From assembly GCA_030019395.1 (NCBI GenBank), contig JASEES010000010.1, forward strand, positions 1 to 48,344: a stretch of DNA of 48,344 nucleotides. The letters are read 5' to 3'. Position 1 is the stretch's first letter. Each line of letters begins with the position of its first letter. Positions 8,758-16,735 of this stretch are shown here, one piece after another. The stretch comes from Methanolinea sp. GTDB lineage: Archaea; Halobacteriota; Methanomicrobia; Methanomicrobiales; Methanospirillaceae. The position numbers and the translations under genes were made by a program. Below the pieces are notes generated by a model. That model saw only the letters and a list, made by a program, of their open reading frames with translations, had not been told where the DNA came from and made no database searches.

Positions 8758-9204
8758 ATGAAAAGACTGGCATATACACTGACACTGGGAATACTCCTTG
8801 GGTTCCTGCTCCTCGTCACTTTTCCGGTGCAGGCCATACCATCGGCGAGTCTAAACGCCCGCCCTGATGCCTGCGCCATGGATGGAACGGGACTTTCGGA
8901 GAGAATGGGCCGGTTGCTCGACTCACTCGAGGAAAAGGGTTTCGATGTGAGCGCCATCAGGGCCGCACTCGGGAATGGCGATACTGGGACTGCAAGGACA
9001 CTCCTGCAGCAGTTCCTGCAAGATAACAAGGATGCGCTGCCGGAAAAGCCGGCCAGGATTGACAGCCCGGCTCGTGGAGTGTCTCAAGCCGGGAATACCG
9101 ACAGCCCGGCAGTCAACAACCCGGCATCCACCGGAAATACCACTGTGTTCAGGACACGGCATGGTAAGGGCCTAACGACACAAAAGAGTATCCAGACCGC
9201 ATGA
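8758..9204 (+). CDS. Small secreted protein of unknown function
   Basis: A 148-residue protein with a clear signal peptide: two basic residues after the Met, a hydrophobic core (LGILLGFLLLVTF) and a likely cleavage after VQA at about residue 26. The mature part has a short predicted helical region (LSERMGRLLDSLEEKGFDV and following, residues 41-90), then a polar tail rich in Ser, Asn, Thr and Pro. I recognise no domain. The start is firm: an AAAGGAGGAG ribosome binding site stands just before the ATG, the strongest in the window, which suggests high expression. The helical part resembles short helical repeats of secreted archaeal proteins, but no function can be given. Confidence 0.7.
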   Translation: MKRLAYTLTLGILLGFLLLVTFPVQAIPSASLNARPDACAMDGTGLSERMGRLLDSLEEKGFDVSAIRAALGNGDTGTARTLLQQFLQDNKDALPEKPARIDSPARGVSQAGNTDSPAVNNPASTGNTTVFRTRHGKGLTTQKSIQTA

Positions 9205-9283
9205 TCAGGCAGACACGAAGGAAGAAGGGTGATGAAACCACCCCCTCCTGATAGCAGGGTGCGTGACTGTGATGACACCATGA

Positions 9284-9300
9284 CGACCCCCCCTTTTTTT
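9284..9300 (+). terminator. T-run terminator after the secreted protein gene
   Basis: A C-rich stretch runs into seven consecutive T (9294-9300) about 90 bases after the stop. U-tracts of this kind end transcription in archaea. The rest of the 235-base convergent gap (9205-9439) holds nothing else that I can identify. Confidence 0.4.
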
Positions 9301-9439
9301 CGGATACAATTCCAGGAGAGGATAGTCCCCGGGTACCAATCGCTGGCGTGATACGATCCCCTTGCCCCCATCCAGACTGGTTTTCAGGCCCCGGGCACCT
9401 CTCCATTTTTGATATCGTCAGCCCTCTCCTGCCTTCACC

Positions 9440-9835
9440 TTACCCGCGTGGCGGTGTCTTCCTGTAAGCCATGCCCTGGAAGATTGCTATCTTTTCACCT
9501 GCATCGTCCGTCACCTCGACGGTGTAGGTTGCAAGCCGGGGATTCAGGGCAAATTCCCGTGCTTCCGCACGCAGGCTCCCCGACTTTGCGGCTTTCATGT
9601 AGGAGATATGGGCATTGATTGCGGCTGCAGGCACACCGTGGGAGTTTGAGGCCAGTGCAAATGCACAGTCTGCGAGAGAGAAGATGGCACCCCCGTGGAC
9701 GGTCCCATGACTGTTGAGGTGCTTCTCCCGGATGGCCATCCTGACTCCGGCCACACCTTTTCCGACATGTAGGAGTTCTATCCCGTTTTCCCTTGCGAAG
9801 AGATCCTTCTCAAAAAATTCCTCGATTGCATCCAT
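9440..9835 (-). CDS. PaaI-type hotdog thioesterase
   Basis: A 131-residue hotdog-fold acyl-CoA thioesterase. The motif NSHGTVHGGAIFSLADCAFA at about residues 41-60 is the PaaI/4-hydroxybenzoyl-CoA thioesterase signature: a central helix follows HGG, with the catalytic Asp in SLAD. The remaining strands (INAHISYMKAA and TVEVTDDAGEKIAIFQG) fit the fold, and the length is normal. It would hydrolyse an acyl- or aryl-CoA; the physiological substrate is not visible. It stands alone, convergent with the secreted protein gene. Confidence 0.85.
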   Translation of the reverse strand: MDAIEEFFEKDLFARENGIELLHVGKGVAGVRMAIREKHLNSHGTVHGGAIFSLADCAFALASNSHGVPAAAINAHISYMKAAKSGSLRAEAREFALNPRLATYTVEVTDDAGEKIAIFQGMAYRKTPPRG

Positions 9836-9939
9836 GGAGGAGAGATTGTGACCGGCGGGAAAAAAAGGGTTCGGGACCGGGTGGGTGAATCACACCGTTC
9901 CTGATATCCACGGGGAATGTCTTCTCCTTAGCGCTGATC

Positions 9940-10458
9940 TCATGATTTCTTTCTTGTTTCCAGCAGCTGTGACTCTATTGTCGCCTTTACATCTCCCGGG
10001 CCGGGAATTTTCTCCATGACGAGTTCAAATCCCCCTTCTCCAGCCGTGTTGATGAAAAGGTCTCCAAAATTGAAGAGCCGACCGAAGAACGACTGGTCGA
10101 GGTGGACATCCGTGATGCGGTTCATCGGTAACGTGCTGCTCCTGCGCGAGAACAGGCGTGCCTCCTTCATAATTCTGTGCGTGGTCACAACGTATGCAAT
10201 CCTCCTTCGCCTGAGTTCCGTGTAGGCAATGTACAGGATGCCAGAAATGGCGGCAACGGCCTTTGCTTCAAAAACAGGCAGCACGATACTGAAACCGAGG
10301 AGAATTAACCCCAGCAGGTAATGCAGGATATATCTCCATGCGGATGGGTGAAGAACAAGGAGGACACCTTCACCGGGAGCAAGGTGTTTCCGGATATTCC
10401 GGGGGACTGTCGGGCTGAAGATTCCCATAGGTGAGTGATAGGGTAACTCCGTTCCCAT
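9940..10458 (-). CDS. Bacterial PH-domain (bPH2-like) membrane protein
   Basis: A 172-residue protein with two adjacent hydrophobic helices (about residues 38-80: YILHYLLGLILLGFSIVL and a second one) followed by a bPH2 domain. The strand pattern YVVTTHRIMKEARLFSRRSS and ITDVHLDQSFFGRLFNFGDL is the hallmark of YdbT/YdbS-like PH proteins: a repeated basic strand, then a turn with FGD and a terminal strand. The role of such proteins is unknown. ATG at 10458 is chosen; a TTG at 10476 is also in frame but lacks a better site. Confidence 0.8.
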   Translation of the reverse strand: MGTELPYHSPMGIFSPTVPRNIRKHLAPGEGVLLVLHPSAWRYILHYLLGLILLGFSIVLPVFEAKAVAAISGILYIAYTELRRRRIAYVVTTHRIMKEARLFSRRSSTLPMNRITDVHLDQSFFGRLFNFGDLFINTAGEGGFELVMEKIPGPGDVKATIESQLLETRKKS

Positions 10459-10586
10459 GAACCTTTTGATGACCAAAAAAGAACGTGGCAGCAGAGAGGC
10501 CGGCTTTTTTCACGGTATTAAGGGAGGACAACTGCACATCGGTCGATGCAGGGGAAAACGTGAGTGAAGGGAAAGGTTCCCACTTT

Positions 10587-10612
10587 AAAAAGATCATACC
10601 ATGGATCTTTTT
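10587..10612 (-). terminator. Hairpin terminator after the first YkgJ-like gene
   Basis: AAAAAGATC and GATCTTTTT form a perfect nine-base inverted repeat with an eight-base loop, ten bases beyond the stop of the minus-strand gene at 10622. Read on the minus strand it ends in a T-run, as a terminator would. It also separates that gene from the downstream PH-domain gene. Confidence 0.6.
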
Positions 10613-10621
10613 CCTTTTTTG

Positions 10622-11092
10622 TCAGTCACACATGTATCCCTTCCTCCCGAGAACAGCAGGTATTTCCCGCTCGGCAAGGCCCGGATCCTTCCCCATCGCC
10701 TCTTCGACTTCCTTCCACGCCTCCCGGAGAGCCGGGTCGTTCGTGTGGAGTGCGAGGGTCCCTGTGATGAACCCGGCAGGTTTTCCATCGGGAGACCGGA
10801 TGCGGAAGACCACGCACCGGTATGCCTTGCACTGGGCCGGGCTGGTCTCATGGATACAGCAGAAGAACAAGTCCCCTCCCGGCCGGAGGAACGGGCATGC
10901 AGACGGGTGCCGATCGATCCATTCCCTGTCCAGGAAGAGTTTGCGCTTGTCTTCGTCAACGCGTGCCAGGAAGCCGGTGCCGGTCGAGACCGAACACGCA
11001 TCAAACTCAAACGGACCAGTCTGCCGCTCGATGGCGATGTAATCACCCATGTGCATGCAGCACTGCCCGCACTGCCGGCAAACGAATCCCAT
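10622..11092 (-). CDS. YkgJ-family cysteine-cluster protein (CxxCxxCC)
   Basis: A 156-residue protein starting with MGFVCRQCGQCC, the N-terminal Cys cluster of the YkgJ/UPF0153 family, thought to bind zinc or an Fe-S cluster. Further conserved positions follow: CPFLRPGGDLFFCCIHETSP (an internal Cys pair with His) and QCKAYRC, so that the family's pattern of C-x2-C-x2-CC, CPFL, C-x-IH and C-x3-C is complete. The frame is open much further upstream, but the ATG at 11092 puts the cluster at the usual N-terminal position. It is divergently transcribed from a second member of the family. Function unknown; a metal-binding role is inferred. Confidence 0.82.
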   Translation of the reverse strand: MGFVCRQCGQCCMHMGDYIAIERQTGPFEFDACSVSTGTGFLARVDEDKRKLFLDREWIDRHPSACPFLRPGGDLFFCCIHETSPAQCKAYRCVVFRIRSPDGKPAGFITGTLALHTNDPALREAWKEVEEAMGKDPGLAEREIPAVLGRKGYMCD

Positions 11093-11197
11093 TGCCACGT
11101 TATTATGACGCCCTGGCCAATAAAACCAGGGCACGGCACTATCCCGTGGACGAAACGGTAAAATTATCCGGGAAAAAGAGCATACCTGCAGGTCAGT

Positions 11198-11644
11198 ATG
11201 GCGGGCACTCCCGGCACCGGCGAGGATCACGAAGACGAGGATTCCTGCATGCAGTGCGGGCTCTGCTGCAGGGTCTTCGGGAACGGGATCTCCCCCACCC
11301 CCGAGAACATCTACTCGTGGATTGTTGACGGAAGAACGGAAATACTCCGCCATTTCAGAGCGTGCAGGGCAGACGGGACCTGGATACGCTGCACGGAACT
11401 GGATGCACCCGGAACAGGGAGTATTACGGCTGTGGAGATGCGTGACCCGGAGACCGGTGAATATCCTACCGTCTGTCCCTTCCTCCGCCGGGTCGGAAAG
11501 ACCCGTTACACCTGTTCCATTCACGCAGATAAACCAGACATGTGCAGGAACTACATGCCCTGGGTCTTTGGGGAGACCTACTTTCCCCGGTGCAGGGCAC
11601 TGGAAAAGAAAGGGGAGGTGTCGCCGTGGTCCCGGATCCCGTGA
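11198..11644 (+). CDS. YkgJ-family cysteine-cluster protein (CxxCxxCC)
   Basis: A 148-residue second member of the YkgJ/UPF0153 family. The Cys cluster CMQCGLCC lies at residues 17-24, followed by CPFLRRV, the YTCSIHADKPDMCRNYMPW segment and a final Cys near residue 131. The two proteins share the motif plan but little other sequence, so they are old paralogues. The gap of about 105 bases between the two start codons must hold both promoters. The protein is probably a cytoplasmic metal-cluster protein of unknown function. Confidence 0.82.
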   Translation: MAGTPGTGEDHEDEDSCMQCGLCCRVFGNGISPTPENIYSWIVDGRTEILRHFRACRADGTWIRCTELDAPGTGSITAVEMRDPETGEYPTVCPFLRRVGKTRYTCSIHADKPDMCRNYMPWVFGETYFPRCRALEKKGEVSPWSRIP

Positions 11645-11732
11645 TCGGCAGACCGGCTGCCTTGCAGGACGGGACAGCCCCGGGTGATCCGGAAAAGACA
11701 CGCACGTGTTCCTGCAGGAGTGACAATCCGTT

Positions 11733-12011
11733 ATGAAAGAGATCAGGGTAGTCGTGTCCGGGCGGGTTCAGGGGGTCGGCTACCGGTATTTCGTCAGGGA
11801 TGCCGCACTCCGCCGCAACATACGGGGCTGGGTGAAGAACAATCCGGACGGGACAGTGAGCATCGTTGCTGCAGGGGACAGCGATACGCTTGAACAATTC
11901 CTGGAGGATATCCGGGCAGAAGGTGACCCCTTAATCAGGATCGCGGACATCTCTCTTACCTGGTCCGGTGAGGTCACGGAAACGTGGCAGGGGTTCGAGA
12001 TACGCCGCTGA
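11733..12011 (+). CDS. Acylphosphatase
   Basis: A 92-residue acylphosphatase that hydrolyses carboxyl-phosphate bonds. It has the signature GRVQGVGYRYFVR with the phosphate-binding Arg, and the catalytic Asn in GWVKNNPDGTV. Length, the beta-alpha-beta order and the C-terminal strand are all normal, so the protein is likely active. It overlaps nothing and is followed after 25 bases by a permease on the same strand. Confidence 0.93.
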   Translation: MKEIRVVVSGRVQGVGYRYFVRDAALRRNIRGWVKNNPDGTVSIVAAGDSDTLEQFLEDIRAEGDPLIRIADISLTWSGEVTETWQGFEIRR

Positions 12012-12036
12012 TCGGGCGCATCCCCGCAAGGTCCGG

Positions 12037-13302
12037 ATGATGTCACTCCTTGTCCTCTTTCTCCTCGTCCTTCTCTTCCTTGCCTTCCTGAGCATATACG
12101 CAAAAACTCCGCCTTTTCTCTCGCTCCTCGCCGGGGCAATCATCTTCGGCATGGGCGCGGGAATGGACTTTGGGACCGTGCTCGGGGCAGTCATTGCCGG
12201 GCTGGGACGCGTCTTTGCACTCTTTGCGATCATCATCTTCTCCGGAGCTGTCATCGCCCTGACACTCCGGGAACAGGGACACCTGGAGAGAATGGTCGCA
12301 GACCTCCGCACCGGGTTTCCCGGGAGCTGGAGCCTTGCAGCGATTGCAGGGTATGTATTCTCCCTCCTGACGACCTGCTGCATCACCGCTTTCGTCATAC
12401 TTGCGCCCGTTATCGGCCGGACAGGAAGCGACCGCCACCAGAAGAACATGCTCCTCTTCCTCACCGCCGCAGGAAGCGTTGTCTCTTATACGCTCGTTTT
12501 TCCAACACCCGTCATCATCCCTCTCCTCCTCGGATTCGGGTCGGGTCTGTCTCCCCTCCTCTATGATATCGTTGCCATTCCCCTCTCCCTGGCACTCCTT
12601 GCAGGACTTGTCCTCCTCTTCCGGAAAATTTCAGGTGGAAAGGGCGGGATTGCAGCCTCCTCCCCTGCTGCAGGTGGATCGGACGTGTTATCTTCCCTTC
12701 GGGCATGGGCTCCTTTCATCGCCATCGTGGTCTCCATACCTCTCTGTCTCTTCGTCTTCTCCCTCTCGCACGAATCGATGATTCAGGCAATAATGCTCGC
12801 CGGGCTGGCAACCGCCCTCATCCTTGCACCTGCAGAGGCGCGTTCGACAGGTCTTAAAAAAGGGACGACGCACGCAGGCCTGATCATGTTCGATATCTGC
12901 GGTGCGGGAGCACTGGGAAACGTTATCCTGGAAAGTGGATTTGCAGGTGCGGTCTTCCCCGCAGTGAGCGGGACGCTCCCTGCTGTCCTGATACCCTTTG
13001 CATTTACGGCGATCATCCAGGCGGCACTCGGGTCCCGGGTGGCAACAGCGGTAATCGCCTCCCAGGTCATGGCAGGAACTGCCCTTGCCAGTGTCCTCGC
13101 ACCCCTGCCCCTGATCCTCTCGGTTGCTGCCGGAGTATGCATCGTCTCCTGGCTGACCGACCCCTTCTTCTGGCTCCTGCACCGCACCACGGATGCAACC
13201 ATCAGGGAAATCTCCCTTGCCTACACGCTCCCCCTCGCTGCCTGCGGCGCAGGCGTTCTCTTCCTGGCACTGGTACTGCACTCCATGCCTTTCCCGGGCT
13301 GA
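12037..13302 (+). CDS. GntP-like permease (hydrophobic multi-pass transporter)
   Basis: A 421-residue membrane protein with about twelve hydrophobic segments. The first helices, the glycine-rich FGMGAGMDFGTVLGAVIAGLG, and the late TDPFFWLLHRTTDATIRE segment resemble the gluconate:H+ symporter (GntP/DsdX) family, in which the final loop bears a similar motif. Two overlapping ATG codons at 12037 and 12040 are the likely starts, with AAGG upstream. The frame is open to 11968 within acylphosphatase, but that N-terminus would be strongly basic and shadows the other gene. The substrate is unknown; an organic acid is a guess. Confidence 0.75.
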   Translation: MMSLLVLFLLVLLFLAFLSIYAKTPPFLSLLAGAIIFGMGAGMDFGTVLGAVIAGLGRVFALFAIIIFSGAVIALTLREQGHLERMVADLRTGFPGSWSLAAIAGYVFSLLTTCCITAFVILAPVIGRTGSDRHQKNMLLFLTAAGSVVSYTLVFPTPVIIPLLLGFGSGLSPLLYDIVAIPLSLALLAGLVLLFRKISGGKGGIAASSPAAGGSDVLSSLRAWAPFIAIVVSIPLCLFVFSLSHESMIQAIMLAGLATALILAPAEARSTGLKKGTTHAGLIMFDICGAGALGNVILESGFAGAVFPAVSGTLPAVLIPFAFTAIIQAALGSRVATAVIASQVMAGTALASVLAPLPLILSVAAGVCIVSWLTDPFFWLLHRTTDATIREISLAYTLPLAACGAGVLFLALVLHSMPFPG

Positions 13303-13317
13303 CTGGGAAGGACCCGG

Positions 13318-14418
13318 TCAGGAAACGATGAAGTCGGAAATATTCCTCCGCGGAGTCTGCGGGACCCGCTTTGCGTACCCGGTGCGAAAGAGCACCTGGA
13401 TTGTGTGTGTCCCGGGAATTGCCAGAAGTTCGGAGAGACCGGCCCTGACCTCTTCCATCTCCCTGTAGCCGGCCACCGGGCTTGCGACCGGCTGGAGGGC
13501 AAGGGAGAGGGAACTGGCTCTGAGGTGTATCCTCTCAAAGGCCCTTCCTGCCCTCACCTGGTCGATGCGGAAATCCCCCTTCGTGGAGAGCCACCCGATC
13601 CCGCCGCATTTCTCCATTATCTTCCCCAGATCGGATACGGCTCTCCGCCGGAATGCCTCCGGGTTGCGAAGAACAGATTCCCGGGAAAAGAGGAACGCAC
13701 CGGTGAAAAATCGTGTAATCTTCCCATACCCGGACTGTGCAAACCCGTACCCGTCCCCGGACCGGGCGGCCTCTGCATCCGTGAACCGGAAGTAATCGCA
13801 ATATTCCCTGAATCTTTCCCTGTTGGAGAGTTCGCGGGCAAGCGCATCCACGACCAGGTCCCGTATCTCCCGGATCAGGTCCCTGTCGTTTGTAAACCCG
13901 AACGGGACCAGCTCGCTATCCCCGGCTGCTCCAAGCTCGCCGGCAACGGAGAGAGGGACTGGCCTGTCAGAATAGGGACGCCGGTTGGTTTGGCGGACAG
14001 GGATCGCATGAAAGAGGGGATCCGGCTGGATTCTTGCGTCCCTTTCGAGATCGATGCTGGCCACGGGATCCCGGAGTGGCTTGACGGGATCCGGCCATCC
14101 CGCCGGGAAAAGGTCGATGTCGGCACGGTAACCCGATGCCCGGGCAGCAATGTCGAGGTTCTCGAGGAATGCCCCGCAGGAGAGGAATGCCTGTCGGCCG
14201 GAAGGATCCAGCGCACCTGCAACCCGGGAATGATCGATGGATAAAACAATCCTCGATGCCCCCGGGAGGGCGACTTTCCAGGGCTGGGAGTTCCGGTGAC
14301 TGGGGGCCCGGATGGCATACCCTATGAGGGAGAGGCGAATATCTTCCTCTCTCCCTCCCTGCACATGCGGATCATTTTTGTCCCGGAATTGCCGGGAACT
14401 TTCGCTTTCTGTGCGCAT
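13318..14418 (-). CDS. Nitroreductase-family flavoprotein
   Basis: A 366-residue protein with the nitroreductase fold. AIRAPSHRNSQPWKVAL near residue 35 matches the FMN-binding start of the family, RQTNRRPYSDRPVP (around 150) is a second typical segment, and RASSLSLALQPVASP near the C-terminus matches the late cofactor-binding region. The length, longer than simple nitroreductases, fits the archaeal and actinobacterial Acg-like or larger nitroreductases, which may not all be catalytically active. It is convergent with the permease and immediately follows the SemiSWEET gene. Substrate is unknown. Confidence 0.8.
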   Translation of the reverse strand: MRTESESSRQFRDKNDPHVQGGREEDIRLSLIGYAIRAPSHRNSQPWKVALPGASRIVLSIDHSRVAGALDPSGRQAFLSCGAFLENLDIAARASGYRADIDLFPAGWPDPVKPLRDPVASIDLERDARIQPDPLFHAIPVRQTNRRPYSDRPVPLSVAGELGAAGDSELVPFGFTNDRDLIREIRDLVVDALARELSNRERFREYCDYFRFTDAEAARSGDGYGFAQSGYGKITRFFTGAFLFSRESVLRNPEAFRRRAVSDLGKIMEKCGGIGWLSTKGDFRIDQVRAGRAFERIHLRASSLSLALQPVASPVAGYREMEEVRAGLSELLAIPGTHTIQVLFRTGYAKRVPQTPRRNISDFIVS

Positions 14419-14426
14419 GCGGTCTT

Positions 14427-14699
14427 CTAATCACCATCCTTCCGGGGTCGCAGATAAAAGTAGAGGGAGACGGCAACGATGAGGGTCCCGAACGTGACAA
14501 TGTTTGCAAGCAGGACGATCACGTCACCGATGTGTGCACCGTAGAGGGCCCAGAGGCTTACTCCTGCCATGAACTGGACGAATGTCAGGGGACTGACATC
14601 ATCAACAGACCGTGTCCGGATCATCTTGTGGATCTGGGGGACGAACCCAAACGTTGTCAGCATGGCGGCAATGCCTCCGACGATGAACCAGAGATCCAT
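14427..14699 (-). CDS. SemiSWEET sugar transporter (PQ-loop)
   Basis: A 90-residue protein with three membrane helices, the size of a SemiSWEET, which works as a dimer. The PQ motif is present in FGFVPQIHKM (residues 17-26), followed by the TxS segment RTRSVDDVSPLTF and the second and third helices. It would move small sugars passively. The gene lies nine bases upstream of the nitroreductase on the same strand, so the two may be one operon. Confidence 0.88.
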   Translation of the reverse strand: MDLWFIVGGIAAMLTTFGFVPQIHKMIRTRSVDDVSPLTFVQFMAGVSLWALYGAHIGDVIVLLANIVTFGTLIVAVSLYFYLRPRKDGD

Positions 14700-14879
14700 G
14701 GATCACACCGTAACAGGATCGTTTTGTTCCGGGGGATGAGAAACATTGTCCTGACCGGGTCTGCCCTTGCTGCAGGATCTCTCCGGGAGAACAGACTGCC
14801 GACGCGGGAGGTAGGATATCCTTACCCGGTTTTCGTGGATGGCAATCGCTAAAACGACAGGCTTTCTCCCCCCGGATCC

Positions 14880-15662
14880 CTAGACAACAAGCCGCCTTCT
14901 CATCAGGTAGATCGAGACGAAGAAAAGGACCGTGCAAACAACCGCGATCCACGCAATGCTGTACAGGAACAGAGGCAGCGAGACGGATGCCAGGGTGAAC
15001 GACCGGGACACCGTCACCACCTGGGCGAGGGGGAGGACTGCCATCGCAAAGACCTGGATCGGCCCGGGCAAAACCGAAAGGGGGAAGAAAGTCCCCGAAA
15101 AGAGGAACATCGGCGTGATGAAGAGGAAGGCAGGGTAGTTGAGGGTATCGATCGAGGGGGAAATGGCTGTAAAGCACATGGCAATGCCGGAGAAAAGGAG
15201 CCCTGCAAGGAATGAAAAGGGAATCACGAGGAGGGACGAGGGAAGGGCGACAACCCCGAACGCTATGAGAACGACGAGCATTGCCGTTGTATAGATCAGG
15301 CTCCGGGTCGCACCCCACAGGAGCTCGCCGGCAATCACGTCCTCTATCGAGAGTGGTGTTGCAACCATGGCATCGTACGCCTTCTGGTAATACATCCGGA
15401 CAAACGAGGAGTAGGTACACTCGAAGAAAGATGAGTTCATCATGGAGATGGCAAGCAGGGCCGGAGCTATGAAAGACACATAGGGCACGCCATCGATCTC
15501 GCCCACGAACAGGCCGAGGCCGTATCCCAGGGCAAGGAGGTACAGGACAGGTTCGACGAACGGAGGTAGGAAATTCACGAGGTACGTCTTGAAAAAGACA
15601 TCCCTGTTCCTCTGCCATACCTTCCACGCCAACCGCGTCGGCATGGGAAAAAATCGCCTCAT
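14880..15662 (-). CDS. ABC-2 type transporter permease
   Basis: A 260-residue membrane protein with six hydrophobic segments and the ABC-2/NodJ-like plan: an N-terminal amphipathic region (AWKVWQRNRDVFFKTYL), the segment YYQKAYDAMVATPLSIEDVI that is diagnostic for the DrrB/NodJ family, and FLFSGTFFPLSVLP. The gene starts with ATG at 15662 and overlaps the stop of the ATPase gene by four bases (ATGA), so both are translated together. The exported substrate is unknown; relatives export drugs or polysaccharides. Confidence 0.9.
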   Translation of the reverse strand: MRRFFPMPTRLAWKVWQRNRDVFFKTYLVNFLPPFVEPVLYLLALGYGLGLFVGEIDGVPYVSFIAPALLAISMMNSSFFECTYSSFVRMYYQKAYDAMVATPLSIEDVIAGELLWGATRSLIYTTAMLVVLIAFGVVALPSSLLVIPFSFLAGLLFSGIAMCFTAISPSIDTLNYPAFLFITPMFLFSGTFFPLSVLPGPIQVFAMAVLPLAQVVTVSRSFTLASVSLPLFLYSIAWIAVVCTVLFFVSIYLMRRRLVV

Positions 15663-16618
15663 TCCCGGAGCTCCCTCCCTGTGAGGGTGAGGAAAACATC
15701 CTCGAGAGTTCCCCTGCGGACGAAGACGCGGCCCGGGTTGCAGGTCTCGAGGATGCGCCTCGCAAGAACCCTCGGCTGGTCGGAAAAAGCCTGGACCATG
15801 TCCCCGTGGACCTCGTAGCGGCATCCCATTTCCTGCAGGCAGGCCAGAACCTGCGGGCTGTTCTCTGACTCCACGATCTCGTCCCCGGTATACCTCCTGA
15901 CGAGGTCGGCGGGCCTGCCCTCGACAAGGACCCTGCCAGCGTCCATGATGACAAGCCGGTCGCAGAGCCTCTCGGCCTCCTCGAGGTAATGGGTGGTGAG
16001 AATAATGGTGTTTCCCATTGCCTGGAGAGCCTTCAGCTTCTCCCACATCATGTGGCGGGCCTGGGGGTCAAGACCGATGGTCGGCTCGTCAAGGATGAGG
16101 AGCCGGGGATTATTGATGAGCGCCCGGGCAAGGATGAGCCTCCTCTTCATCCCGCCCGACAGCCCATCGATCGGGACATCGGCTTTCTCGGTCAGCTGCA
16201 TGAAAGCGAGGAGTTCGTCTGCCCTCTTTTGTGCCTCCCGTGCAGGGATATCGAAGTACCGGGCATAGACAAGCAGGTTTTCACGACATGAAAAATCCGG
16301 GTCAAGGTTCGTCTCCTGGGGGACAACGCCAAGCCATCTCTTGATCCCGGCCGGGTGGTCCTTCACGTCCAGCCCAAAAACCGAGAGGAACCCTGCTGTC
16401 GGGGGTGAAACGCACTGGATCATCCTCATTGTGGTGGTCTTTCCGGCACCATTCGGTCCGAGGAAACCGAAGACCTCTCCAGGCATGACCTCGAAACTGA
16501 TGGTGTCCACCGCACGGACATTCCCGTAGTTCTTGACAAGATCCCGTGCCCGGATAATGGGAGAGCGGATTCTGTTGTCTCCCCTCTTCCCCTCCGTGGT
16601 CTCCTCACTCCCCTGCAT
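15659..16618 (-). CDS. ABC transporter ATP-binding protein
   Basis: A 319-residue DrrA-like ATPase that powers the permease encoded next. Walker A is GPNGAGKTT at residues 54-62, the Q-loop is VVPQETNLD, the signature is LSGGMKRRL, Walker B is LLILDEPTIGLDP, and the switch His follows in TTHYLEEAE. The C-terminal segment after 230 matches the DrrA C-terminal domain. The ATG at 16618 gives a usual length; further upstream codons encode a basic, low-complexity stretch and are not needed. Confidence 0.93.
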   Translation of the reverse strand: MQGSEETTEGKRGDNRIRSPIIRARDLVKNYGNVRAVDTISFEVMPGEVFGFLGPNGAGKTTTMRMIQCVSPPTAGFLSVFGLDVKDHPAGIKRWLGVVPQETNLDPDFSCRENLLVYARYFDIPAREAQKRADELLAFMQLTEKADVPIDGLSGGMKRRLILARALINNPRLLILDEPTIGLDPQARHMMWEKLKALQAMGNTIILTTHYLEEAERLCDRLVIMDAGRVLVEGRPADLVRRYTGDEIVESENSPQVLACLQEMGCRYEVHGDMVQAFSDQPRVLARRILETCNPGRVFVRRGTLEDVFLTLTGRELRE

Positions 16619-16735
16619 GGGTGCGTCTTTAGGGTATGCGCTCCCGTAAACCAACACCCTTTCGATCGGGCAGAAACGTCGGTCAAGTGCCGGAGATACC
16701 GGGCACCGCCTATTTCTCCTGGGAGATTCAAGTGA

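Noticed and set aside
11093-11701. Upstream extension of the first YkgJ gene to 11701
   Set aside because: The extension would read through the divergent YkgJ gene; the cluster at the N-terminus after ATG 11092 is the family norm.
14602-15954. Frame of 450 codons spanning the ABC permease and ATPase
   Set aside because: It runs across a gene boundary in a third frame and contains no transporter motif.
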